Assembly (NCBI GenBank): GCA_025963285.1
Contig: JAOPUX010000169.1
Location: forward strand, 1-44,876
From: Jatrophihabitans sp.
GTDB lineage: Bacteria; Actinomycetota; Actinomycetes; Mycobacteriales; Jatrophihabitantaceae
DNA length: 44,876 nt
Direction of reading: 5' to 3'
Shown: in pieces, positions 8,372 to 15,671 of the stretch
Layout: every line of letters begins with the position of its first letter
How positions within the stretch are numbered: position 1 is the stretch's first letter
Notes under the pieces: generated by a model
Seen by the model: the letters and a program-made list of their open reading frames with translations, nothing else
Database searches by the model: none
Told to the model about the DNA's origin: nothing
Position numbers and translations under genes: made by a program

Positions 8372-8704
8372 GGACAAACCGACGACCCCGAGCCTCGCGT
8401 CGGTCCGCACGTCGCACGCACCGCGAAGGAACGCGCTGCACGCCAGGCGCATTTGCAGCAGGCCGAGTCCGACTTCGACGCGATCCCGTTCGGACCCGAA
8501 GCAGCCCGCGCGTTCGGTCGCGTCGCAGCGTCACTGCGATCCGCCGGCGCAAAACCCGTAGCTCGGGCCTTCGACACGCTCATCGCAGCGTCAGCTCTGG
8601 CCGAGAACATCCCCATTCACACCTGCAATCCCGACGGCTACAGGGGGATCGAGGTCTCGAAGTTCGCGCGGTGCCTCACTCGTTCGATAGCGCGGCTAGA
8701 ATGA
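8372..8704 (+). pseudogene. Remnant of a VapC (PIN-domain) toxin gene
   Basis: An open frame from the TAA at 8369 to the TGA at 8702 encodes the C-terminal half of a VapC toxin: VARTAKERAARQAHLQQAES, then DAIPFGPEAARAFGRV, then RAFDTLIAASALAENIPIHT and NPDGYRGIE. The third and fourth acidic positions of the PIN active site are visible in FDTLIAA and NPDGYRGIE. The N-terminal half with the first catalytic Asp (normally VDTNV) is missing, there is no antitoxin gene upstream, and the tail after GIE looks foreign. It is therefore a decayed gene. Its stop codon lies inside the dif-like site at 8699-8726. A TTG at 8453 could start a 83-residue fragment, but I see no reason to think it is made. Confidence 0.75.
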
Positions 8705-8726
8705 CATAATGTCTCTTATCGGCGAA
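8699..8726 (-). other. dif-like XerC/XerD recombination site
   Basis: Read on the minus strand the 28 bases divide into TTCGCCGATAA (XerC arm), GAGACA (6-base centre) and TTATGTCATTC (XerD arm). This is the 11-6-11 layout of chromosomal dif; the inner halves GATAA and TTATGT match the E. coli arms GCATAA and TTATGT. The site sits in the gene-poor stretch beside a broken toxin gene. It could be the chromosome dimer-resolution site or a dif-type site used by an integrating element. Based on pattern recognition only. Confidence 0.55.
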
Positions 8727-9119
8727 GTGGATAGAGCTGAGCGTTCGCGCCGCGCAGCGCTACCAGCCTCGCTGCCCGCCGTGCCTCTGACCGCCCTGCC
8801 GGCCTTGTTTGCCGTGCCGCGGCTCTGAGCGGCGAGCTACGCGCTCTGGGCGTGCTGCTGCAGGTCAGCGCGGTCGGTTGGTGGCTGCACGTCGCGCCTG
8901 CGTCCGGGTTTGACCTGCGGCGACGCTGCTCTGGGGCTGTTTCTGCAGGCCAAGGGTGCCGGGTAGCCAACCGGCCCCAACCCTCCTGCGGCCGCGCATA
9001 CCCCTGCGCCAGCGATCTAGTTGACATAATGTAGGGAAGCAGAGCCAGGAACGTTAGCGATGCAGTGTGTACGGCCGGGACGACCTGCGCTCCGGTCAGC
9101 CCCGAAGCAAGGGCCAGGC
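8727..9119. other. Gene-poor stretch of about 390 bp
   Basis: No reading frame here has protein-like composition on either strand. The segment 8741-8840 is a low-complexity run rich in CTGCC/GCCG words. The only recognisable element is TGACATAATGT at 9022-9032, an 11-bp direct repeat of 8702-8712 in the dif-like site, which would correspond to a second XerD arm (TTATGTCAACT on the minus strand) but without a matching XerC arm. The region looks like the scar of an insertion or deletion. Confidence 0.5.
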
Positions 9120-9221
9120 TCAGCGACGTCGGCCGAGTGACCACATCAGCACGCCGACGCCGACGAGGAAGACCGCGGCGATGAGCAGCGTGACCAGTGG
9201 ATTCTGCGGCTCGGCTCCCAT
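9120..9221 (-). CDS. Possible 33-residue single-pass membrane peptide
   Basis: A short frame from ATG at 9221 to TGA at 9120 encodes 33 residues: a polar start (MGAEPQNP), a continuous hydrophobic segment LVTLLIAAVFLVGVGVLMW, and a positively charged end GRRR, the pattern of a small membrane protein with its C-terminus inside. A GGGGA purine run lies directly at the start codon, too close for an ideal ribosome binding site. It stands alone, divergent from the regulator gene at 9305. Composition supports coding, but no family is recognised. Confidence 0.45.
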   Translation of the reverse strand: MGAEPQNPLVTLLIAAVFLVGVGVLMWSLGRRR

Positions 9222-9267
9222 TCCCCGACCGTACGCCGCACCGCCCGAGATAGTTAGCCCAATTCTA

Positions 9268-9297
9268 TTTGCAAACAAAAACGGTGCAATGTAGCGT
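9268..9297 (+). promoter_or_regulatory. Promoter of the ArsR-type regulator gene, probably leaderless
   Basis: An unusually AT-rich island (about 9250-9290) contains TTGCAA at 9269-9274 and TAGCGT at 9292-9297, separated by 17 bases, resembling -35 and -10 elements. The ATG at 9305 lies 7 bases after the -10 element, so transcription would start at or next to the start codon. The palindrome TTTGCAAA (9268-9275) overlaps the -35 element and may be the site for autoregulation. Inferred from spacing and composition. Confidence 0.4.
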
Positions 9298-9304
9298 CTC
9301 CAGC

Positions 9305-9883
9305 ATGCGACGACTCGAGGTCGGCCCCGAGAGCCTCAAAGCAATGGCGCATCCGCTCCGCGTCGAGATGCTCCGGCTGCTCCAGTTGCGCCAGCGCGCC
9401 TCGGTCACCAGCCTCGCCGCCGAGCTCGGCGAGACGACCGGGGCGATCAGCTACCACCTCCGCCAGCTCGCCCGGCACGGCTTCGTCGAGGAGTTCACCC
9501 CTGAGGCGGACGCTGCGCTCCCCCGCTCCCCCGGCCGGCAGCAGCGCTGGTGGCGGATGGCCGTCGACGAGATTCACACCACCGGCTTCGGCATGCTTGG
9601 CGACGACAGCACGCGGGCGGCGGCCGACTTCGTCCTGCGAGACTCCGCCGAGGCGCGGAGCCGGGCGCTGACGCGCTGGTACGAGACTGCGGTCGAGTGG
9701 CCGGCGGAGTGGCAGCGTGCCTCGAGCGACGCCGACGACGTGCTCGACCTCGATCCGACGCAGACGCGCGCCCTGGCCGACGAGCTGGCTGCCCTGCTGA
9801 ACAAGTATCGCGCCGCGCCGAAGGGCGAGGGCACCCGGCGCGTCCACCTGCAGTACGCGACCTTCCCGGCGGACGTGCGATGA
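9305..9883 (+). CDS. ArsR-type winged-helix transcriptional regulator
   Basis: Regulator of 192 residues. The N-terminal winged helix is clear: LKAMAHPLRVEMLRLL at about 11-26, VTSLAAELGETTGAISYHLRQLARHGFVEE at about 34-63, and a wing region with RQQRWWRM. No metal-binding CxC motif of the classical arsenic sensors is present, so it belongs to the larger HTH_20 group with an extra C-terminal domain of about 110 residues that may bind a small molecule. ATG 9305 is preferred over an in-frame TTG at 9269 inside the promoter. Its stop overlaps the MFS gene start (ATGA), so regulator and exporter form an operon and the regulator probably senses the exporter's substrate. Confidence 0.88.
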   Translation: MRRLEVGPESLKAMAHPLRVEMLRLLQLRQRASVTSLAAELGETTGAISYHLRQLARHGFVEEFTPEADAALPRSPGRQQRWWRMAVDEIHTTGFGMLGDDSTRAAADFVLRDSAEARSRALTRWYETAVEWPAEWQRASSDADDVLDLDPTQTRALADELAALLNKYRAAPKGEGTRRVHLQYATFPADVR

Positions 9884-11157
9884 ATCAGCAGTTTCGGCGC
9901 CTGTACGCGAGCAGCGCAACGTCCAACCTCGCCGACGGGATCGGCCGCACCGCACTGCCCCTACTGGCGGCTTCGTACACGCACAACGCGGTGTTGGTCT
10001 CGGGGCTGATCACCTGCACGTACCTGCCCTGGCTGCTCTTTGCCCTGCCCAGTGGCGCCCTGATCGACCGGCTCGATCGGCGGCATGCCATGGCGGCGGC
10101 CAACGTGCTGCGCGCCGCCTGCACCGGCGTGCTGGCCCTGCTGATCGTCTCCCACGAGGCCTCGATCGCGGTGCTCTACGCGGTGGCCTTCCTGCTCGGG
10201 CTGGCCGAGACCGTCTACGACAGCGCGTCGCGAGCCCTGCTGCCCCAGCTCGTCGGCGCGGCCGAGCTCGACCGGGCCAACAGCCTGCTCACCGTGGAGG
10301 AGACGCTCGGCCAGACCTTTCTGGGTGCCCCGATCGGCTCGGTGCTCTTCGCGACCGCGGCAGCCCTCCCCGTCCTCATCAACGCAGTGGGCTTCGCGGG
10401 GGCCGCGCTCCTGCTGCTGGCCCTGCGCGGCGCGTTCCGTCCACCGCGGACGGGGGCCTCGACCACCCTGCGCCAGGAGATCGGCGAGGGCGTGCGCTGG
10501 CTCAACGGCCACTCGCTGCTCCGCGGCCTGACCCTGATCTCCACCGTCACTGCCTCCGTGTCGAGCATGACGTCGGGGATCCTCGTGCTCTACGTGATCG
10601 AGGAGCTACGGCTGCCACCGGCCGACTTCGGCCTCGTCCTGCTCGTGGGCGGTCTGGGTAGCATCCTCGGCGGCTTGGGCACCCCGCTGGCCGCGCGTCG
10701 TTTCGGCCGCGGTCGCACGCTCACCATCGGCTGCGCGCTCGGAGCGATCGGGGTGGCGGCGATGGCGTTCACCCGCAACGGGTATGTGGGCGCGCTGTTC
10801 TTCGGGATCGACGGGGCAGGCGTGATGGTGTGGAACGTGCTGACGATGTCACTGCGTCAGGCGCTCATCCCGCAGCAGCTCTTCGGCCGGGTGCAGGGTG
10901 CCTACCGCACGCTCGTCTTCGGCGGCATCGCGCTCGGCGCCCTGGCCGGGGGCGCGCTGGGACACGTCATCGGTATCCGGCCCGTGTTCCTGATCGCCGG
11001 CGCGCTGATGTTCGTCTCCGCGCTGTGCCTCGGCATCCTCTGCCGAAGGCACCGCGACGTACTAGCCGAGCCCGAGGGCGAGCTCCCGCACGATGGTCAC
11101 GGTCTCCTCGGGGCGCTCCCACCAGAACAGGTGACCCACGCCGTCGAAGGTGTGTAA
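9880..11157 (+). CDS. MFS transporter of the EntS-like (MFS_3) group
   Basis: Proton-driven exporter of 425 residues with about 12 hydrophobic segments. The N-terminal half shows LFALPSGALIDRLDRRHAM between helices 2 and 3, the signature loop of the MFS, and the centre shows LLVGGLGSILGGLGTPLAARRFGRGRT, its repeat in the second half. This pattern is found in siderophore and drug exporters; the substrate is unknown. It is translationally coupled to the ArsR-type regulator. The last recognised membrane segment ends near residue 390 (11050); the final 32 residues run antisense to the end of the hydrolase gene, a 96-bp convergent overlap, and are probably a fortuitous tail. Confidence 0.9.
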   Translation: MNQQFRRLYASSATSNLADGIGRTALPLLAASYTHNAVLVSGLITCTYLPWLLFALPSGALIDRLDRRHAMAAANVLRAACTGVLALLIVSHEASIAVLYAVAFLLGLAETVYDSASRALLPQLVGAAELDRANSLLTVEETLGQTFLGAPIGSVLFATAAALPVLINAVGFAGAALLLLALRGAFRPPRTGASTTLRQEIGEGVRWLNGHSLLRGLTLISTVTASVSSMTSGILVLYVIEELRLPPADFGLVLLVGGLGSILGGLGTPLAARRFGRGRTLTIGCALGAIGVAAMAFTRNGYVGALFFGIDGAGVMVWNVLTMSLRQALIPQQLFGRVQGAYRTLVFGGIALGALAGGALGHVIGIRPVFLIAGALMFVSALCLGILCRRHRDVLAEPEGELPHDGHGLLGALPPEQVTHAVEGV

Positions 11158-11859
11158 CGCCGCCGTCGGGATGAGCGAGGCGATCTGCTGCCCGTTGCTG
11201 TAGAGGAGCATGTCGTCGGCCGTCCCGTGGATCACCGCGGTGGGCGTGGAGACGCCCGGCAGGCGGGTGCTCGTGTCGTGGACGAAGGCAGCCTGGGCCT
11301 GTCGCACGATCACCTGCACCGGCGCGGGCACTGAAAGGGCCGCATCGTGGAAGGGGGCGTAGTGCGCCTCGTCGGCGGTGTAGGCGGGCGAGAGGTTGGC
11401 CAGGTAGGCGGCGCGGAGCGAGGCCTCGACGTCGCCGGTAGACATGGCCTCGAGCATCGCCGTCGGGCCGGGCGCTGCGAGCGAGGAGCCCTCGCCACCG
11501 CAGTACGAGCAGCCGATGACGAGCGTCCGCACCATCTCGGGCACGTCCAGCACCAGCTCCTGGGCGACCATGCCGCCGAGCGAGATGCCCATGACGTGGG
11601 CGCTCTCCCACCCCAGCGCCTCGAGCAGTGCCACCGTGTCGTTGGCGAGGTCGACTATCGAGAAGTCGCCGGGCACGTCCGTGCTCTCGCCGATGCCGCG
11701 GTGGTCGAAGGTGACGACATCGAAGTGCTCGGCCAGCGCTGACAGGAATGGCTCACCCCACGTGTTGTGGTGCCCCGCCATTCCCATGATCAGCAGCAAC
11801 GGCTCGCCGATGCCCCGGCGTTCGTAGTAGAGCTGGCGGGCACCCAGGGTCAGGATCAT
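11062..11859 (-). CDS. Alpha/beta hydrolase
   Basis: Alpha/beta-hydrolase fold protein of 265 residues with a complete catalytic triad: S93 in GISLGG, D215 in HGTADDM and H243 in GVGHLFWW. The oxyanion-hole region is LIMGMAGHHNTWGE at about 23-36. General esterase or lactonase type; the substrate is not predictable. The gene starts 10 bases before the end of fadA6 and could be the last gene of the fadA6 operon, which would make it part of HIP degradation or simply a passenger. M. tuberculosis has no equivalent in that position, so the link is inferred from spacing only. Confidence 0.88.
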   Translation of the reverse strand: MILTLGARQLYYERRGIGEPLLLIMGMAGHHNTWGEPFLSALAEHFDVVTFDHRGIGESTDVPGDFSIVDLANDTVALLEALGWESAHVMGISLGGMVAQELVLDVPEMVRTLVIGCSYCGGEGSSLAAPGPTAMLEAMSTGDVEASLRAAYLANLSPAYTADEAHYAPFHDAALSVPAPVQVIVRQAQAAFVHDTSTRLPGVSTPTAVIHGTADDMLLYSNGQQIASLIPTAALHTFDGVGHLFWWERPEETVTIVRELALGLG

Positions 11860-11869
11860 GGAGGCGACG

Positions 11870-13024
11870 TTACAGCCGCTCGATGATGGTGACGTTGGCC
11901 TGTCCGCCGCCCTCGCACATCGTCTGCAGGCCGTAGCGCCCGCCGGTGCGCTCGAGCTCGTTGAGCAGCGTCGTCATCAGCTTGGTGCCCGTGGCGCCGA
12001 TCGGATGGCCCAGAGCGATGGCCCCGCCGTTGACGTTCACCTTCGCGGGGTCGGCGCCGGTCTCCTTCAGCCAGGCCAGCACGACCGAGGCGAAGGCCTC
12101 GTTGATCTCGACGAGGTCGATGTCGTCGAGCGTCATGCCGGCCTTGTCGAGGGCGTATTGCGTGGCCCGGATCGGGGCGGTGAGCATGTAGACCGGGTCG
12201 TCGGCGCGGACGGAGATGTGGTGGACACGGGCGCGCGGCGTGAGCCCGTAGCGGGCGACTGCGGCCTCGGAGGCGATCAGCATCGCGCTGCCGGCGTCGG
12301 AGATCTGCGAGGACACCGCCGCGGTGATGCGGCCGCCCTCGCGCAGCGTCTTCAGCGAGGCCATCTTCTCCAGCGTGGTGTCCGGGCGCGGCCCCTCATC
12401 GGTGTCGAAGCCCTCCCAGGCGACGATCTCGTTCGTGAAGCGGCCCTCGCCGATGGCCGTCTGGGCGCGCTGGTGGCTCTGCAGCGCCCACTCCTCCATC
12501 GACTCGCGGCTGATGTCCCATTTCTCGGCGATCAGGTCCGCCGCGCGGAACTGCGAGACCTCCTGGTCACCGAAGCGCTTGGCCCAGCCCGTCGACCCGG
12601 TGAAGGGCGTCTCGAAGCCGAACTGCGGGCCGACCATCATCGCCGAGGCGATCGGGATCTTGCTCATGTTCTGCACGCCACCGGCGACGATAAGGTCGGC
12701 GGTGCCGCTGAGGACGGCCTGCGCGGCGAAGTGCACGGCCTGCTGGCTGGAGCCGCACTGCCGGTCGATCGTCACGCCGGGCACTGCATCGCTGTAACCG
12801 GCGCAGAGCCAGGCCGTCCGCGCGATGTCGCCGGCCTGCGAGCCGAGGGTGTCGATGCAGCCGAAGATGACGTCGTCGACGGCGTCAGGATCGACACTCG
12901 GGTTCCGGTCGAAGAGGGCGCTGATCACATGGGCACCGAGGTCGGCGGAGTGCACCTCGCTGAGTGCTCCGTTGCGTCGTCCGACAGCGGTGCGGACTGC
13001 GTCGACGATGTAGGCCTCAGCCAT
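11870..13024 (-). CDS. fadA6: Acetyl-CoA acyltransferase FadA6 (thiolase of HIP degradation)
   Basis: Thiolase of 384 residues that performs the last CoA-dependent carbon-carbon cleavage in breakdown of the steroid C/D rings. The acylated Cys is C90 in [11 protein letters not shown], the His of the oxyanion motif is H340 in [14 protein letters not shown], and the proton-donor Cys is C370 in CEGGGQAN. The NEAF motif is present as EINEAFASV. Assignment to FadA6 rests on position: as in M. tuberculosis it follows kstR2 on the same strand next to ipdF-fadE30. Its start overlaps the kstR2 end by 8 bases. Confidence 0.9.
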   Translation of the reverse strand: MAEAYIVDAVRTAVGRRNGALSEVHSADLGAHVISALFDRNPSVDPDAVDDVIFGCIDTLGSQAGDIARTAWLCAGYSDAVPGVTIDRQCGSSQQAVHFAAQAVLSGTADLIVAGGVQNMSKIPIASAMMVGPQFGFETPFTGSTGWAKRFGDQEVSQFRAADLIAEKWDISRESMEEWALQSHQRAQTAIGEGRFTNEIVAWEGFDTDEGPRPDTTLEKMASLKTLREGGRITAAVSSQISDAGSAMLIASEAAVARYGLTPRARVHHISVRADDPVYMLTAPIRATQYALDKAGMTLDDIDLVEINEAFASVVLAWLKETGADPAKVNVNGGAIALGHPIGATGTKLMTTLLNELERTGGRYGLQTMCEGGGQANVTIIERL

Positions 13025-13661
13025 GACGATCTCCTCGTTTAGTGCGTTGCGTAGTAGTAGAACCAGTTCTCGGTGCGATTCCATCCAGGACGATGGAGAG
13101 ATATTGGGCGGCGATCGCATCGATCGCCAGGGCACCGCCGGGCCGGTACCAGCCGACGCCGACCCAGACGGTGTCGCGCAGGAAGCGATAGGCCAGCTCG
13201 ACGTCCAGGTCGCTGCGGAAGTCGCCATCCGCGACGCCGGCGGCCAGCACCGTGTGCCAGAGCGTGCGGAACTCGTCGATGCGTTCGCCGATGTAGCTGA
13301 ATCGCTCCTGGCTGGCTAGGTGCCGGGCCTCGGCCTGGTAGATGGCCACCGCATCGCGCCGCTCGTGGATGGCCTGGAACGACGCAGTGACGACGACCTC
13401 GAGGGTCTTGCGCGGTGGCAGGTTGCGGGCGCTGATCTCGCGGTACTCGTTGAAGAGGGAGTCGAGGAACTCGCGCAGGATCTCGTCGACCATCGACTCC
13501 TTGGAGTCGAAGTGGTGGTACAGGCTGCCGCTGAGGATGCCAGCAGCGTCGGCGATGTCGCGGACGGTCGTCGCCCGCAGGCCGCGCTCGGCGAAGAGTC
13601 CGGCCGCGATGGCCAGGAGCTCGGCGCGCCGGTCCGCGGGGACGGGCTGGGCGGTGCTCAC
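13017..13661 (-). CDS. kstR2: TetR-family repressor KstR2
   Basis: TetR repressor of 214 residues. The DNA-binding domain covers about residues 10-56 (ELLAIAAGLFAERGL, then TTVRDIADAAGILSGSLYHHF with DSKE). The ligand domain follows. KstR2 in actinobacteria senses HIP-CoA and controls HIP degradation; identity here is supported by its place between fadA6 and ipdF and by a perfect KstR2-type operator at 15632. The GTG at 13661 overlaps the ipdF stop as GTGA; no other start is plausible because the frame upstream is antisense-like shadow of ipdF. Being inside the operon it would also regulate itself. Confidence 0.88.
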   Translation of the reverse strand: MSTAQPVPADRRAELLAIAAGLFAERGLRATTVRDIADAAGILSGSLYHHFDSKESMVDEILREFLDSLFNEYREISARNLPPRKTLEVVVTASFQAIHERRDAVAIYQAEARHLASQERFSYIGERIDEFRTLWHTVLAAGVADGDFRSDLDVELAYRFLRDTVWVGVGWYRPGGALAIDAIAAQYLSIVLDGIAPRTGSTTTQRTKRGDRHG

Positions 13662-14443
13662 GGGTGCTGGCTGCTGACGCTGAGGACCTCGCCGGTCATG
13701 TACGACGAGTAGTCGCTGGCCAGGAAGACCATCACGTTGGCCACCTCCCACGGCTCGGCGTAGCGCCCGAACGCCTCCCGCTTGGTGAGCTCGGCCAGCA
13801 GTTCGTCGCTGGTGACCTTCACCAGGTGCGGGTGCATGGCCAGGCTCGGCGAGACCGCATTGACGCGGATGTTGTGCGGGGCAGCGTCGAGGGCGGCGCA
13901 GCGGGTCAGTGCCATGACCCCGGCCTTTGCCGCGGCGTAGTGCGCCTGCCCCTCCTGCGCGCGCCAGCCGATGACCGAGGCGTTGTTGACGACCGCCCCG
14001 CCACCGCCCTGGGTGATGAACTGCTTGAGTGCGGCGCGGGTGCAGCGGAAGGTGCCGTTGAGGGTGACATCGAGGACGCGCAGCCACTCCTCGTCCTCCA
14101 TCTCGATGACGGACTTGGTGCCACCCAGGCCAGCGTTGTTGATCATGACATCGAGGCGGCCGAAGCGGGCCACCGCGCGGTCGATCAGCGCCTGCACCTG
14201 CTCCTCGATCGTCACGTTGCAGAGCAGGGCATCGACGTTCTCCGCGCCGTGTGCCTCCTGGAGCGTCGCCAGCGTCTCGCCCAGCCGGCGCTCGTGGGTG
14301 TCGCTGATGACGACCTGCGCCCCCTCCTCCAGGCAGCGCCGAGCGGTGGCCATGCCGATGCCCGCCCCGGCCGAGGCGGTGACGACCACGACCTTGCCGG
14401 TGAGCAGGTTGTGGCCGTCGACGTACTGCGGAGGGGTGCTCAT
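13658..14443 (-). CDS. ipdF: Short-chain dehydrogenase IpdF
   Basis: SDR of 261 residues, expected to oxidise the 5-hydroxy group of the HIP-CoA intermediate with NAD+. The cofactor site is TASAGAGIG (22-30), the NNAG motif is at 102-105, and the catalytic triad is S156, Y169 and K173. The end MTGEVLSVSSQHP is like that of the M. tuberculosis protein Rv3559c. Gene order kstR2-ipdF-fadE30 also matches. Both ends overlap neighbours by 4 bases. Confidence 0.88.
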   Translation of the reverse strand: MSTPPQYVDGHNLLTGKVVVVTASAGAGIGMATARRCLEEGAQVVISDTHERRLGETLATLQEAHGAENVDALLCNVTIEEQVQALIDRAVARFGRLDVMINNAGLGGTKSVIEMEDEEWLRVLDVTLNGTFRCTRAALKQFITQGGGGAVVNNASVIGWRAQEGQAHYAAAKAGVMALTRCAALDAAPHNIRVNAVSPSLAMHPHLVKVTSDELLAELTKREAFGRYAEPWEVANVMVFLASDYSSYMTGEVLSVSSQHP

Positions 14444-15615
14444 GGCCGCGCTTCCCGGGGTAGGCCGAGGGTGCGCTCGGCGATGATGTTGCGCTGGATC
14501 TCGTCTGACCCGCCGTAGATCGTGTCGGCGCGGGTGAAGAGGAAGAGCCGCTGCCACTCGTCCAGGCCATCGGCATCGGTGAGCAGGCCGTCGGCGCCGC
14601 GGATCTGCATGGCCAACTGGCCGAGGTCACGGTGCCAGCGGGCCCAGAGCAGCTTCGCCACCGACGACTCGGTGCCGGGCACGCCCGACGTCACGGACTC
14701 CAGGGTGCGCAGCACGTGGGCGCGGATCACCTCGAGATCACGGTAGGAGCGCAGCAGCCGGTCACGGACGAGCGGGTCGTTGGCCGCGCCCGTGCTCCTG
14801 GCCAGCGCGACGAGGTGGTCGAGCTCGCGACGGAAGCCCACCTGCTGGCCGAGCGTGGCCACACCGCGCTCGAAGCCGAGGGTGCCCATGGCGATGCGCC
14901 AGCCATCACCGGGCTCGCCCACCACGAGCGAGGCGTCGGTGCGGGCGTCGTCGAAGAAGACCTCGTTGAACTCCGAGGTGCCGGTGAGCTGCTGGATGGG
15001 CCGCACCTCGATCCCGGGTTGGTCCATCGGGACGAGCAGGTAGGACAGGCCGCGGTGCCCTTTTGAGCCGGGCTCGGTGCGCGCCACCACGAAGCACCAG
15101 TCGGCCAGGTGGGCCAATGACGTCCAGACCTTCTGGCCGGTGACGTGCCACTGCCCGTCCTCGAGGTAGGCACTCGTGGAGACCGCCGCGAGGTCGGAGC
15201 CGGAGCCCGGCTCGGAGTACCCCTGGCACCACAGCTCATCGATGGCCTTGATCCGCGGGAGGAAGCGGGCCTGCTGCTCGGGAGTGCCGAAGGCGATCAC
15301 CGTGGGGCCGAGCAGCTCCTCCCCCATGTGGTTGGCGCGGTGCGGCGCGTTGGCGCGGGCGTACTCCTCGTGGAAGATCACCTGCTGCTGCACGCTGACG
15401 CCGCGGCCACCGTGCTCGACCGGCCAGCCCAGGCACGTCCACCCGGCGGCGGAGAGGTGTCTGTCCCACGCCAGCCGCTCGTCGAAGGCGACGTGCTCGC
15501 TGCCCGGGCCACCCAGTCCGCGCAGTGCTCCGAAGTCACCGGCGAGGTTCTCCTCGAGCCAGCTGCGGACCTCCAGCCGGAAGGCCTCGTCAGTGCTGTG
15601 CTGGCCCTCGGACAT
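14440..15615 (-). CDS. fadE30: Acyl-CoA dehydrogenase FadE30
   Basis: Flavin acyl-CoA dehydrogenase of 391 residues acting on HIP-CoA derivatives. Family segments: WPVEHGGRG-type N-terminal domain, CQGYSEPGSGSDLAAV (substrate and FAD contact, about 134-150), WTSLAHLADW, and the C-terminal FTRADTIYGGSDEIQRNIIAERTLGLPR-like end. The position of the classical catalytic Glu (YEGT in medium-chain enzymes) is Gly here, as in other steroid-type FadE proteins. First gene of the minus-strand HIP operon; its ATG lies 17 bases from the KstR2 operator core. Confidence 0.9.
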   Translation of the reverse strand: MSEGQHSTDEAFRLEVRSWLEENLAGDFGALRGLGGPGSEHVAFDERLAWDRHLSAAGWTCLGWPVEHGGRGVSVQQQVIFHEEYARANAPHRANHMGEELLGPTVIAFGTPEQQARFLPRIKAIDELWCQGYSEPGSGSDLAAVSTSAYLEDGQWHVTGQKVWTSLAHLADWCFVVARTEPGSKGHRGLSYLLVPMDQPGIEVRPIQQLTGTSEFNEVFFDDARTDASLVVGEPGDGWRIAMGTLGFERGVATLGQQVGFRRELDHLVALARSTGAANDPLVRDRLLRSYRDLEVIRAHVLRTLESVTSGVPGTESSVAKLLWARWHRDLGQLAMQIRGADGLLTDADGLDEWQRLFLFTRADTIYGGSDEIQRNIIAERTLGLPREARP

Positions 15616-15629
15616 GTCGGTAGGCTACC

Positions 15630-15647
15630 CTACCAAGCACTTGCTAG
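15630..15647. promoter_or_regulatory. KstR2 operator between fadE30 and fadD3
   Basis: The core A-C-CAAG-CA-CTTG-C-T at 15632-15645 matches the published KstR2 consensus AnCAAGnnCTTGnT at every fixed base. It is the centre of an 18-bp palindrome (15630-15647) and wider symmetry extends to GCTACC on the left and GGTAGC on the right. It lies in the 56-bp divergent promoter region, able to repress both HIP operons. Consensus is from the literature on mycobacterial KstR2; binding here is inferred. Confidence 0.85.
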
Positions 15648-15671
15648 GTAGCTGGACTAACGGATGGGGCG

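Noticed and set aside
9019-9046. A second complete dif site
   Set aside because: The XerD half (TTATGTCAACT on the minus strand) is good, but the expected XerC half does not resemble TTCGCCGATAA; kept only as a half-site repeat.
8716-9144. Minus-strand frame of 142 codons in the gene-poor stretch
   Set aside because: Composition is low-complexity and Arg/Pro/Thr-rich with no fold-like pattern; treated as non-coding.
11062-11859. Calling the hydrolase a second HsaD
   Set aside because: It lacks the [12 protein letters not shown] oxyanion segment of meta-cleavage hydrolases and is shorter; only the general fold is shared.
13017-14630. A 537-codon frame that would fuse the TetR regulator to upstream sequence
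   Set aside because: Only the part from GTG 13661 is protein-like; the rest is an out-of-frame reading of ipdF and fadE30.
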